From Drosophila pseudoobscura (taxonomy: Eukaryota > Arthropoda > Insecta > Diptera > Drosophilidae), in contig NC_046680.1 of NCBI RefSeq assembly GCF_009870125.1, positions 4,092,001 to 4,156,000 on the forward strand: a stretch of DNA of 64,000 nt, in the 5' to 3' direction. Position 1 is the stretch's first letter. Every line of letters begins with the position of its first letter. The notes beneath the pieces were generated by a model. The model did no database searches. It saw nothing but the letters and a program-made list of their open reading frames with translations, and had not been told where the DNA came from. The position numbers and the translations under genes are program-made. Positions 11,537 to 24,102 of the stretch are shown one piece after another.

Positions 11537-14500
11537 ATGTCTGTGGCGGCGGAGGCAGCGGCTGGGGAAGATTCTAGTGAAGCTGCTTCAGAGCATGATT
11601 TTATACAGTTGAAGAGCATGCAGGATGTGGAGGCCTGCGATCAGCGGCAATTATACCAGTACATTGAAAAACTACATGGAATTATCCGAAAATACGACAC
11701 TAGGCTTGCGGCCAACAAACAAAAGCTGAAACAAGTAAAAAGTACATTTCATAGTGCATATAGTATGTATTAATAATTATGATTTTCAGACACAGCTGAG
11801 CCAGGAGAAGAAACTATCTCATACAGCCCTACAGTCTAGCATCGATTCAGACGAGGAAGAAGTTCCTGGCAAAAGTGAAAAAAAGGAGACTGCCGCAGAA
11901 TGTAAGTTCCAGGAATGAGCCAATTTTTTATTCTATCACTTCGTCTTACTGGCGACAGCGGCGACAAGAGCCGCACCACGCCCCGAACCATCCTCCGATA
12001 GCATAATATCAAACTCCTTGTCCGACTTCACCAGCTTGTGCATTGTATTGCGCATGTAGGCGTCAAATTTAGGATGGTACCTGTACACGGAGCCGTCCAT
12101 GCCAACAACAACTCTGCGGTCTGAAATTCTGTTGATCAGGCCACTGACGCCAATGGCCACCAAGGTGGCCGCCCGCTTGGACACACACTCGCAGATGTAC
12201 TTAATTTTCTGGCAGTCTTCGACTGAGGCCTTCTCCAGCCCAAAAAGCTCCGTGATAATAGTTCTTGTTTTCGAAAATTCTGGAAAAGAATCCGACTCAA
12301 TCTCGGATATGAATCGTGTTTCAAAGACGTCTTCATTTTTTTGCAACGCGGTGGCAAAATGTTCCCGTCGATTGCTTAACTTGAATATGACTTTGCTCTG
12401 CATGGCGCGCATCAGTATTAAACGAACTAATCTTCCCAGATACATGCCGGAAGTCATTTTTTCAAATAATTGCTCCGACTTGTTGATCGACGTATCGTCC
12501 ACCTCGCGGTCATATTCGGTGCGCACAAAATCCAGTTGGCCGCTCTCACCAAAGGCTCCCCACTCTGCATTGACCAGGACGTCTTTCTGGTTTCGTTTGA
12601 AGTCCGCGTGCAGAAGATCCACGTTCGCTACGTCTTCGACGTAGCAGGCGTTGCAGCCAGTTCCCACGATAACGCCTACACGACAGTCAGCATTTCGGTG
12701 TGCGCAGGACATGAGAGTGCCTGTGGTATCGTTGAGTATGGCTACGACGGCAATTTCCGCATCGCCCCGTCGCTGGATGGCCTCATGCAGCAAACGACCA
12801 ACGTCTTCGCCTTCCACACCCGGACAGCCAAAGCCCTTTGTCCAGCGCGTCAAAATGGCCTCCTTGAGACCTTTCTGTTCGCAGGGAAACGAAAAGGTGA
12901 AACCTAGTGGGAGATGGGAATTTCGCATTTCATGCTTTTCCACAAATCTGGCGAGACAGTCAGCGATGTGATCGAATAACTCGACGCCAGGGCCAACCAT
13001 CAAATCCTTCGGAACTGCATATATCTGGGACTCCACCATGGCGTCGTGGTGACCTTTGAGGGAAACAAGCAGCACTCGGAAGTTTGTTCCACCCAAGTCC
13101 AGCGCGAGATACTTCCCCATCTCGTCGCCCGTCGGCAAGTCTTGCACATAAGTCGGAAAACACTTGGTGTTGGCTAGTGCATGTGTGGACCGCTTCAAGC
13201 CCTTTGATATTTCCGCACAGAATCGACTGTACACCTCTTGAACCTGGTAGTCACTCAGCACAAAGGCTTGCATAAGTTCTCGCACCTCCACATCCATCAT
13301 TTTGATTCGGCTAATCTGGGCTCTGGGTCCAACCGCTTGTCTCGAACGATGAGTAACGACTAACCCACCAGGCGCCTTGACAGCACACCTCGATTCGCAC
13401 TATTCCCCGATAAGAGTTGCTCACTTTTCGCAATGCAATTCCGTCAGACGTAGACATAACTGCACAATCTGCAGCAGGCGTTTAGTAGCAAATTAAAAAC
13501 AAAAACACTTGGGTAGCAAGATCAGCTGAATCCGAATTTGAATCTGAATCTGAATCTACAAGTGCGCGATGTATGCTAATCGCTCGGACTGGAATACTGT
13601 CTATCAATTGCTGGCAATAGCTCCCGATTTGCCGACCTACGTTGCAACAGACTTTATGACGCATATTATTATTCTGCATAATAGGAAACAAGATAGACTT
13701 CACCTTCTCTTAAATTTCTGTAAAAAACCAAATGATTTACACATGTGACTGGTCATTGGCTGACCTTATCAACACTCTTTTTGACACTTCATGCTCCTCC
13801 ACCTGCCTGCACGAGGTTAGGGCTATCCCAGTATGCTTTTCCAAGGAGTAGGTACAATTTTCACGATCCATCCACCAACTGCCGCTATCAACGGGGCCCC
13901 AGGCCTGATCATAATCAGGCCGGATCAGGCTTGTTAGTGCCTGAGATTAGCGCTGCTACCCTGAGATCCCATTTTTCCGTTTATTGCAATGCTGCTTGAA
14001 AGTTGCGCAAGTGGACGGATGTGGGGGTGTATACGATTTATGGCCTAGTGGCTATGGGCGATAAGTTAGCTAGGGCGCAGTGTCCCTTGCAATGTGTTGT
14101 GACATGGCGTTATAGCGGTTGTTGTGTCATTTTCAGTTTCGGCAACAGACGCCTTCAGCTTTGTGGACGAGATGCGCCAGGCGGCCAAGCATGCGGAGAA
14201 CTTAAACAACTTCGTGTATGAGCCGACGTCGGGAATGTACTACGATCCGAAGACAGGCTACTACTACAACGCGGTAAATATGCAATAAACAACGAATGTA
14301 ATCTTTATGACGTCCCGTTCCGCTGCGTTCTGTTGTGTGCAGCAAGTTGTGCTGTGACATTCAGAGGTTATCGCTCTGATGGACCTAAGTAGATCGTGGG
14401 CACGAATTTTTTTTAACCCGCTCTTTGTTTCTCTTTCTCCCAGGAGTACGATCTGTACTACGATGGCAACACAGGCTGCTACTACAGCTACGATCACGGC

Positions 14501-16380
14501 AAAGACTCCTACGAGTTTCACTCGCAGGCTCAGGTGCAGGTGAGCGGGTGTGGACATCCCACTGGCGCCCACATAATTAACCGATGTTCTTCTTCTCCTC
14601 GGTGCCCAGCACTTGAACCCCTGCGCATATAGTAGACTTTTAAAGGGTTTTCACAAACTGAGCATAGACCGAATGCGTAGCAATGCATTAGGTAAGAACT
14701 AAGACCCAGAACTTTCGATAAAAACGCGGATTTCTTTTCTTCACTGGTTGCAGGCGAACGACGCAGCTAAGCCCGGATCGGAGCCGGCGCCGCACGAGGA
14801 CGATGAGGATGATGAGGTGGAGTTCGACGAACTCGGAGGCGTCATAACGGACACAGCAACGCTGCAAAAGATTAAAACCGAAAAGCAGAAGCTTAAAGAA
14901 CGAGCCGAAAAGTCCAAGCGCAGGGCGAAGAAGAAGAAGAAGAACAAGAAGCACAGTAAGAAGAAGAACAAGAAGGAGCGTTGCCGCAAACCGAAAAGGA
15001 AACGTCGCAATGCCGATGATAACGGCGACGCCGAAGACGGCGAGCTGTCCGAGTCAAGCGACTCCAGTTCCAGCTCCAACTCCAGCGACAACGATAGCAG
15101 CAGTAGCGCCAGTGAAGACGACGGCAGTGTTCCCGTCTTCAAGGCTGCTGGACGCTTTCAAGGTGTTTAAGAGATCCGATCCGCATTTTTATCTCGCCTT
15201 CTGTAATGGTCGTTCTACAGACTTTTAATACAATACACCTCTCCCTCTGTTCTCCCAACATGTATAGACATCGCCAAGAAGTATCCGCCCTCGCTGCGCA
15301 TCATTGTTCAGGAGACAAACGTGGAGGAGTTACTGGTCGGAAGCCTTCATTTGATCACATATAAGGGTGGATCGCTAGGTCGCGAGGGCGAGCATGATGT
15401 CATCATACCAGATGTGAACGTGAGCAAGAGTCATTTGGAATTCTACTACGAGGCCAAGTCGGGAATTTATAGATGTCGTGACCTTGGCTCCCGGAATGGC
15501 ACCGTACTCAATGGCATGCGCATGGCGAGCGATCCGATGGATCTGGTACACGGGAGTGTTGTCACCATTGGACAGACTAAGCTCTTGTGTCATGTGCACG
15601 AGGGTAACAGCACGTGCGGACTATGCGAGCCGGGTCTGTTGATAGAGACGCAAGTGCCAGTGTCAGCAACAGCGTTGTCATCAACTGCGACGGTATTGTC
15701 TCACAAGGAGCAGCTGAAGAAGCTGCAAAAGAAGTACGGTCTGGAAAATGAGAGTGAGTAGTAGCCGTCGCAACGTAACTAGCTTCGACGTGTGTTTTCT
15801 TACCAGGAACGCATTTCCTTTATCCTCTTATCGGTTTATAGAATTTGTTGAAGCTAGTGGCAATGGACAGCAGAAACCAAACTACAATGATCGTGCGGCA
15901 ACGCGGCGCGTCAACGTGGGAAGCAGTACGGACAAGGAGAAGACAGAGGTGGCGTGTGTGCATACGTAAGTGCCCGAAAGCTCGAAAGTTTCTTGCTCAG
16001 TAGTTACCGTTAACGCTTCGTAAAACCTACATTCGCAGGGAGATTGCCAGCTCAAACAAAGGGTTCAAGATGTTGAGCAAGCTTGGGTGGCAGAAGGGCA
16101 ATACCCTGGGAAAGACCAACGCCAGTGCAGGCTTACTGACACCGGTAAACATGATGTTACAGCCCACATAATGGTCATATAACTAAGTTACCTAATATTT
16201 TATGATTTGCTTCGATAGATTAATGTGGTGGCCAACGAGGGAACCAGCGGCTTAGGGAGGGGTGAAACTATCAGCGCTTCCAGGCCCGTGGACAAACGGA
16301 AGATGGCCAATTTAAAGATTACCCAGGCTCGCTATCAGCGAGCCAACGACATATTCGAACTGTCCGGCGAGAGCGATTGA
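11537..16380 (+). CDS. CG8079: AGGF1-like OCRE/FHA/G-patch protein, host of Hex-C
   Basis: Nine coding exons: 11,537-11,734; 11,790-11,901; 14,137-14,273; 14,444-14,539; 14,754-15,162; 15,268-15,753; 15,842-15,965; 16,039-16,144; 16,219-16,380. All junctions are GT/AG and in phase; the total is 609 residues. Order of parts: an N-terminal coiled coil (QLYQYIEKLHGIIRKY); an OCRE domain of aromatic repeats (VYEPTSGMYYDPKTGYYYN, then YDLYYDGNTGCYYSY); a Lys-rich block followed by a Ser/Asp run; an FHA domain (GSLGREGEHDVIIPD, VSKSHLEF, GSRNGT), with the phosphothreonine-binding Arg, Ser and Asn present; a linker; and a G-patch (GFKMLSKLGWQKGNTLGK). This matches vertebrate AGGF1, a nuclear RNA-processing and angiogenic factor; the fly orthologue is, from memory, CG8079. 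The 2.2-kb second intron contains Hex-C on the other strand. AATAAA follows at 16,603. Confidence 0.93.
11936..13300 (-). CDS. Hex-C: Hexokinase C, intronless and nested
   Basis: A single uninterrupted frame of 454 residues, the size of a one-half (50-kDa) eukaryotic hexokinase. It phosphorylates hexoses with ATP at the entry to glycolysis in the cytosol. Seen motifs: phosphate-1 loop LALDLGGTNFRV near residues 65-76; the sugar-binding LGFTFSFPC block near 132-140 with the following Lys; catalytic Asp in LNDTTGT (near 191); phosphate-2 GTGCNACY near 213-220; VNAEWGAFG near 243; adenosine-loop VVGMDGSVYRYHP; and C-terminal EDGSGRGAAL. No active-site residue is missing. Start is ATGATGG; the first ATG is taken. 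It lies wholly in intron 2 of CG8079 on the opposite strand; its stop codon is 35 bases from that gene's exon 2, so its 3' UTR must overlap exon 2 antisense. Position and sequence identify the fly Hex-C locus; known D. melanogaster Hex-C is mainly a fat-body enzyme. Confidence 0.95.
   Translation of the reverse strand: MMDVEVRELMQAFVLSDYQVQEVYSRFCAEISKGLKRSTHALANTKCFPTYVQDLPTGDEMGKYLALDLGGTNFRVLLVSLKGHHDAMVESQIYAVPKDLMVGPGVELFDHIADCLARFVEKHEMRNSHLPLGFTFSFPCEQKGLKEAILTRWTKGFGCPGVEGEDVGRLLHEAIQRRGDAEIAVVAILNDTTGTLMSCAHRNADCRVGVIVGTGCNACYVEDVANVDLLHADFKRNQKDVLVNAEWGAFGESGQLDFVRTEYDREVDDTSINKSEQLFEKMTSGMYLGRLVRLILMRAMQSKVIFKLSNRREHFATALQKNEDVFETRFISEIESDSFPEFSKTRTIITELFGLEKASVEDCQKIKYICECVSKRAATLVAIGVSGLINRISDRRVVVGMDGSVYRYHPKFDAYMRNTMHKLVKSDKEFDIMLSEDGSGRGAALVAAVASKTK
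13301..14136. other. Hex-C upstream DNA inside CG8079 intron 2
   Basis: No exon recognised. This stretch must contain the Hex-C promoter; a CCGATAAGAG GATA-type site lies near 13,407-13,416, which would suit a fat-body gene, but a core promoter was not identified. A CTGAATCTGAATCTGAAT-like short repeat occurs on the plus strand near 13,526-13,556. Confidence 0.4.
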
Positions 16381-17041
16381 AAGGCCTTTACTTTTAAGAT
16401 GGAAACACATTTAATTAACAATTGCTCAAACATATGCATAGGTATGTGTGGATTATGTGTGCATATACTTATTGATTTGCATTTATGTATGTATATATGT
16501 ATGTGTATAGTATTAATTAAAAATCTTTCTATACGGTTAAGCTATCAGTCAATTAATTAAATTAGCTTCGATTTAAAAAAAAAGTAGAAAATGGTAATGT
16601 TAAATAAATATGACGTCGGTCGGCTACGCGTGTGGCTAAACTAAATGCGAGTGAATTGCGCACGAAAATCAATCGTTTAAATTAATTATGAAGTAGCCTA
16701 TGTTAATGTTAAATACAAAAGCCTCTTAAGATATGTGGTTTCTCTTGCAATATACATACATATGTCGGATAAGAGAGCTTGCAATACGTAATGTCGTATG
16801 GTTGATAATACTTTGCCATATGAAAGTGTGTTCGATATTATTTAGTGGACAGTTTGGACGGTTTGCCAACCACCTTAGGCCATCCACCGCTTACAACACG
16901 AAACGCTCAACGAGAATCTTTGGATGCTGGAACTGTGGGAGTACACAGCGCAGAAATGCGCGACAGCTACCTCCCCCCATAACGCCTTCTATGTCATTTG
17001 CTAATGATATTAATACGTAGATGCTTCGCAGCAGCTTCTCT
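16381..17041. other. Convergent 3' region between CG8079 and Fs
   Basis: AATAAA at 16,603-16,608 probably ends CG8079. The remainder should carry the Fs 3' UTR on the minus strand; no canonical Fs poly(A) signal was found. TATGTATGTATA-type AT repeats occupy 16,440-16,510. Confidence 0.5.
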
Positions 17042-20000
17042 CTAACAGCTCCCCGCGGCCTTGACACCTATGAAGAACCCGGTGCTGCAGGAGTGCTGAT
17101 ATACCTCGCACCATGAACTGTATGTGTGGTTGTTGAATCCGCATATTTTGTGCACCTGAAAGTGGGAAAGGGCGTTAAGTAAAATGTGTCACATCGTTCC
17201 ACTCCAGCGGAGGCTCACCAGTCGCTGCTTCGGGCAATTGTACCGACAGGACACGCAGCGCGGCAGACGCGTCTCCAGATCCACCAAGCAAGTATCCTTC
17301 GGGCCACATATGATGTCAGCGCAGCTCACGCGGTCCGCTGCAAAATAAATTTCACGATTTCACGTATTCAGTTGGCCGTGGTTAAGTTTCTGTTTGGTTT
17401 TATGTTTGCAATTTCAGTTTATGGCCAATGTGAAGGGCCCCGGCCCATATCCGGCTACCCATGAGAACAGAACAACATCAGGTGCTGCCAATCACGGCAC
17501 TTGAGACGTTACGAACCAGAGCCTCCGTGAAATATGCAAAAAAAAACTTTCTAGCACCAGGAAGCAAAAGTCATCATCATTTAATCGCAATCTCCACAAG
17601 ATTCATGCGCTGTTTTTATACCCGATACTCAAAATGAGTATTGCGGTATATTAGATTTGTGGTAAAAGTGGATGTGTGTAACGTCCAGAAGGAATCGTTT
17701 CAGCATCAATAGCCGAGTCGATTGAGCCATGTCTGTCTGTCCGTCTGTCCGTCCCCTTCAGCGCCTAATGCTCAAAGACTATAAGAGCTAGAGCAACTAT
17801 GTTTTGGATCCAGACTTCTGTGAAATGTCACTGCTACAAAAATATTTCAAAACTTTGCCCCGCCCACTTCCGCCCCCACAAATGGCGAAAATCTGTGGCA
17901 TCCACAATTTCGATGATACGAGAAAACTAAAGACGCAGAATAGTAGAAGATGACTACATCTTCTAGAGTGCAAAATCTGAACCAGATCGTATAATTATTA
18001 TAGCCAGAATCAATAAAACAATTTCATTCTTTCTCGCTCTGTCTCTCTCTAACACACAGGTTTCATGGTCGGTTTTGCCAATTGCAAAATATGAGTTCAA
18101 GGATCTCAGAACCTATAAGAGCCAGAGCAACCAAATTTGGTATCCACACTCCTGTGATATCGGACCTTGACCGTTTCCTATCCAAATTTCGCCACACCCC
18201 CTTCCGCCCCCGCAAAGGACGAAATTCTGGGGCATCCACAAATCTCAGAGACTATTAAGGCTAGTAACCATATTTGGTATCCGCACTTCTGTTAGATCTC
18301 ACTATAAAACGTATATCTCAGAATTTCGCCCCACTCCCTTCCGCCCCCACAAAGAACGAAAATCTGTTGCATCCACAATATTGCACATTCAAGAAAACTG
18401 AAAACGCAGAATCTATCAGATTGCCGAATCTGGATCAGATCGGATCATTTTTGTAGCCAAAAGCAAGAAATCAATTTGCAGTGGCTCCGCAGCGCCCGAC
18501 GTCACGCTCAGACTGATTTTCTGTCTCTCTCGCACGCGCTCTTTGTCGTGTCGTTTAATATTAGCGGCGTCTGCCGGAGGAGAGCCATACTGACTTAGTA
18601 TCGGGTATAACTGTAGAGTTGCGGAGTCCGCAGCAACTCACAACGTTCCCCCTCGTTTTTTTTTTTTAGCTGTCGATATCTTAAATTCAGTCCAATCTCC
18701 GCATATATATAATCTCGTGTTATAACTACTACTTCGGATCCAATATCCACCATAATGATTTAGAAATCTACTGCAGCATTGACTTATGCCAATACTATCC
18801 TATCTTTCCTTCCGCTTAACTGTGGTGCTGTGGCTTCGGCTGTCGTTGGGTCCCAGAACTACCATTTTCTACGCTGACATATTATTCACACCGCAGGCAA
18901 TGGTACGGACAGGGCAGCCCAACCCCGCACGCGGCGACTGGAGCGCATGCTCAAGACGGGTAGCAGCAAGCCGAACCGAGCTGGAGATCCAGCACAGTCG
19001 GACGGCCAAGAGGCAAGGGAGTCAGCCAAGCGGCACGCAGCCGCAAACGCCAGGCAATATATGTATTTATCGTCAACATGATCTCCGACTTGGCAACAAT
19101 GTTGCATGCCCCCGAAGCATTGTAGAAGGCAATTGCTTACCGGGTGGAGCAGGGCATGGACTGGACGGGGGATGGGCTGCATGCTGGCGGGGCGGGGCAG
19201 AGTATATATACATACGTCTGGTTCTGCATCTCTGGGCGGACAAGACGGCGACGGTGCATGAAAGTCGCCCGTCTACCAATTCGTAACAGTTAAAGTTTAT
19301 TAATTTCAACTGCCAATTTAGCTTTAGGCCTTTAGGTCCTTTGCAACGACTGGGCTCCTCCCTGCGTGGCTCCCCCTGGCCACACTGGTTGATTGTGATG
19401 GATATGTCGGGAGCACGGCCACGACCACGGCCTCGCTGCCTCGCGTACCGCCTGCATCAGCATATCTACACATCGCACATCTACAGATGTGGCTGCAGGT
19501 ATGGCTGATAATGCCGTCACAATGCAGGGCAACTATAATTTGCAATGTCGACGTGGTTTAATCAACGCCAGCGGCTGTCCCGGATCTCCCCTTCGTCGGT
19601 TATTGCCCAACGTCCGTTGGCGGAACTTAATGCAACATTGTGTGGCATGGTCAGGAATTTGGCGTGGGTCATGTGTCTGTGTGTCTATGTCATGTGTGCG
19701 TGAATGTGTGTGTGCGTCTGTGTTACCATTCTGGCTGTCTGGCTATTCGGGCATTGCGTGTTGTTTAAGGTGATTTTAATACGATCGTAAACTACAGCCA
19801 GCGCAGGGGAAGAGCAACAGCAAGAGTAAGAGCAAGAGCCCAGACGCTGAGCCAGACATAAGTGACGTCGCGACGACGTGGACAGCTAGACGGCTGTGTA
19901 TGTGCATGGGGATGGAGATGGGGATGGAATGGGGATGTGGCTGCGGCCGAGTCTGGCAGTTGCAATCACAGAACCTGCGTCACCAAAGTCGTTGCGAAAA

Positions 20001-23000
20001 TGGCGTTTTAATGGTTTGAACGTGTAGTCATATTTCTTGGGGGCAGCGGGAACTCTTAGTGGCCTGAGTCTGATTCTGAGTCTGAGTCCCTGCTTGTGCT
20101 AGTGCCTGTTCTGTTCCTGTGCCTGTTTTATTTTGCTTGGACCCGAGCCTGGATTGCTGGTTCGCTGGATCGCTGGATCGCTGCAAGTATTTACGAGTAT
20201 GTGAAAGCAGACAAGCAAACACACGAGAGCCATAAACTGACTATCCATGAAGATAAAAAGCTCAGGGACCAACGCACACAGGTGCACTATCTTATCGACG
20301 GGCGATCCACAGAACATAATGAGGAACAGACTCATATTCGTACAATCCAACAGTTGGAAGGGGCAATGGCAATTGCAATGGCAAGGGAACGACTAGGTGT
20401 GAGTGGAAGTGCCAGAGGAAGAAAGCAGTCTGGCCGAGATCAAGAAACTGCATGCACGCACGCAATCGCAGGAAGGGAATGAAATGGAAGGGGACGCAAG
20501 AGAAGGGAAGGGAAGGAAAGGGAAGGAAAGGAAAGGGCTAAAAGCAAAAGTGAATAGTAGCTAATGATCTTAACTTATTGTAATGTCCGGCTACCGTTCA
20601 GAGTGGGCATAAGATCGTGCTGGAAGTGTACAGGAGCCGGCAAGCTCTACCGGGAATGGTCTCAGCCGACTCTCAGGAGAGTAATGGTAGTGCTGGTAGC
20701 TTCGGAGAATGCGGACCGACATCATAATCGTACTGGGTGCAGAATGATTGGTCATTGATAAGTAATAACAGAGGGGTGCGGCTGGTAGAGGGAATTGCGT
20801 CAGCTGCTGCTGTCGGCGCGGGGCTGGCAGTGTTTGTTTCGGCATTAATTTGCAACAAAACACAGCAATTACCAGGCCATTGCAGCCAGCAGCCAGCAGC
20901 CGGCAGTCCAGCTCCCACTGCGGCCTGCATTGTAATTAATTGGATATTGGAGTCGATCAATCGGAGTGCGACCACAAAACTAATAAGCATGAATGATACG
21001 AGCACCGACGACGCGGTAGCGGGGCAAGCTGTAATTGTGGATGCGCGCCAGCAAAGTGGAGCAGCCGACAGACTGTGCGACAGTGCGGCCTAATCGAATT
21101 GCTGGCAATCATGGAGCCGTATAAGCAAATGCAGCAATTTCAGCCAAACGCCGAGCAGCGGCAACCCGATATGGCCTGGCTGCAGACCATCGCCACAGCC
21201 AGAGCCACAGCCACAGCCAGAGCCACAGTCAGAGCCAGAGCAGCAAGGTAACCAATCGACTTGACTTGACTTGACTCGACTCGACTCGACTCGAATCGTC
21301 TATGCGAGTACTAAGCCTCAGTCAGCCAAGTCAATCAAATGCAAAATTGCGGTTCTTTGCTGATTGTTGTTAAATTTGCACAGCCCCTCTGGAACAACCA
21401 TCAAGCCAGCTAAAACCTCAGAGCTAAAACAGCAACAATGCACTGCAATTGCCATTGCAATTGCAATTGCAATTGCAGGCTACAGTTTGCCGACAGCAGC
21501 AGGGCTCTCCATACCAATTAATTTGATTGACTTTTCCAGCCAAACTCCGACTGCCGGGCAGCCGGGCACGCGGGCAGTCGGAGAGCCGACTCCAGAAACT
21601 GGACAAAATACTCATACATACCACGACAGGGTCCCGAATATGCCACGGCGATGGAACGTCCAGTTTTGCAAATCATTCGATTTATATCACAAAGGCTCCT
21701 GTATGTCTTGCCGTCGACACCGCACACTGCCTGCTGCTGCTCCTCCTCCTCTTCCCGGGGACACTCGATTTTGCAGGGAATGCAGTGCGGGGTCAGGTAC
21801 TGATCCTCTACGCAGGTTAGGCCATTCAAGCACTGGACGCCTCTACAGCTACCTGTGGAAATGAGAGCGTACATCAATACAATACACGCACACATGTACA
21901 CATAGTCCTAATAATTTGTAAGTTTAAAGTTCAAACAAAATATATTCATTTTGCAAATTAAATTTTGTATTCAGAATACAAAGAACTGGCGTTGTCCACG
22001 TAGCTCTTCCCCATTCGCGCTGTCGAAGCCCCACCAGTCAACACATCTGAACTAGTCTCCTGAGTAAACTCATGCCGAATCTGGCAACTTTGTCTTCGTT
22101 GCTTAGGCGCTGATTGGGACTATTAATAAACTATTGGCCAATTTCTATGATTAGCCAGATCGTCGCAGTGTACAAAAGTGTGTGTTTGTGTGTGTGTGAG
22201 TGTGGATATATTCGCTTATATGGCGAGCAATAAACTGTCGAAATTTATCATGGTACATGCCACGCCAATGGGGCCCGCTGATGCGAGGCCCCAACGCGTT
22301 GGCGCCAACTGTGACACTTGCAAGAAATTGCATTCATTTTTCTGCTCAAAATTACGAGTGCTATTGAATGCGAATGCGAGTGCGAGTGGATGCCGTAGAT
22401 GTGGATCCTGTCCCATCCATCCCCTTCTATCTTCCGCGGCAAGCAGCTCCATGCATAGGCAAACGGTTGCGTTGCCGATTGCGCATTCCATTGGATATCG
22501 GCACGCGCCAACGTTAGATAGCTGTCATTGTTGGTGTTGTTGTTGATTCGAGTATTGCCGTTTATGTCTTGCAACAGAAATTGCCACGAAACGGCCACAG
22601 AAGCATCAGTGGCAGTGGCAGTAGCAGCCATGTCGTGTGCTCACGGCTAATCCAACAAGTTCTTTGGACTCTTGGCTCATCGTTCTTGTGCGCCGCGCTG
22701 TTTTATTGATAATTTGAGCATGTTTGAGAGTGCTTCCTGTATCATTAAATTATTACACAACATTTCGATCGAAGCTCTGGAGGGGATTGGGACCGGGACC
22801 GGGATCGGGATCGGGTCCGGGATCGGATCGGATAGGCGATGCAATTGGTGCTACCCTAACTCCAACTTCAACTTCAACGTCTGGCTCCGGCTCTGGCTCT
22901 GGCTCTGGCTCTGACTGGTTGATTTCACCACTGGCGACAAGTTGTTGGCCGTAATTGAAATGTGCAATAATTTGTCATCTAATCTAATTGTGGCACGCGA

Positions 23001-24069
23001 GCAGCCCGTTCCCGTTCCCCAGCTAGGACAGTATATGTATTTTTCTCTGCGTGTGTGTGGATATGGGTAGACTTACTCTTGCAGTGCCCCCGATAGGCGA
23101 CCTCCAGTTGGGCGTTGCTTGTGCGGCAGGCGCGCTTGCGCAGCTGGCATTCGGTGTTGTAGGTGCGTCCGTCGGTGCCGCAAACCGGATTCTTGTGCTG
23201 CTGCTGGTGCTGCTGCTGAAAGTAACCAAGTTAACAAAACGCCCAAAAAACTGCCCCAAGGAGTATGCAACGCTAAGTGCGAATGGAATGGATAGAATGG
23301 CGGGGACTGGGACTGGGACTGGGATGGGATGGGATGAGGACTTACCATCAGCACAGGCTCATAAATTCCACCCAGAAAAGCCAAGTCACCGGCATTAGCC
23401 AAGTGGCCATGGCTGATGCTGATGCTATGGCCGTCCGCAACCGCAGTCGCTGCCGCAGCCGCTGCCGATGACGCAGTCATTTCACTTCCGTGTTCATCCA
23501 GGTACAGACGACGCTGCGCATGTGCCCCAGACATTGTGGTATTCGCTGCCAGCGTAGATGCTGCTGCGGTGCTCGTATCAGCTTCTGCTTCTGTCTCAGC
23601 CACTTCTGCCGGGTTAACTGCCGTTCCAAAGCGCTGTTCGTGCTGTTCATGATCCTTGCCGGGACTGTGTTTGGGCCGCCTGTGCCTGCGCGGCTCCCGC
23701 TGCCCATTGTCATGATTTGGGGCATGCTCAATGCGTCTGGTTCTGGTAGTGGCTTTCTGGTGTCTGAACGGGGCATTGTCTAGCTTCTGGTACTGTCTAT
23801 TACTGTCGTTGGCGGGTTCATTAGCATTTGCAAACTTGTGTCTAGACTGAGCCGAAGCCGAAGCCGGAGCTGGAGCTGGAGTCGAGACTGAGACAGAGAC
23901 AGAGAGCGCCGCTTGTGCAGGCGTCTTGTCTGCTTTGGACGAGTCATTGGCTCCTGTCGTCATTGATCTTGTAAAGTGTTTGCCTTGGTTATTTCTGTGT
24001 CTGCGCCTCTCATAGCCCGTCATTTCCACTCTGCCGCCGCTCCGCCTGGCCGTGGGCAGCTCTTGCGAA

Positions 24070-24102
<33 letters not shown>

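Larger units (their letters stand above)
19105..21621. other. Non-coding remainder of Fs intron 5
   Basis: No additional Fs exon is needed here, because exon 5 (ends phase 1) joins exon 6 in phase. The stretch is rich in short repeats: GGAAAG purine runs at about 20,480-20,540, CACAGCCAGAGC at 21,190-21,240, and GACTT/GACTC at 21,258-21,294. Confidence 0.55.
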
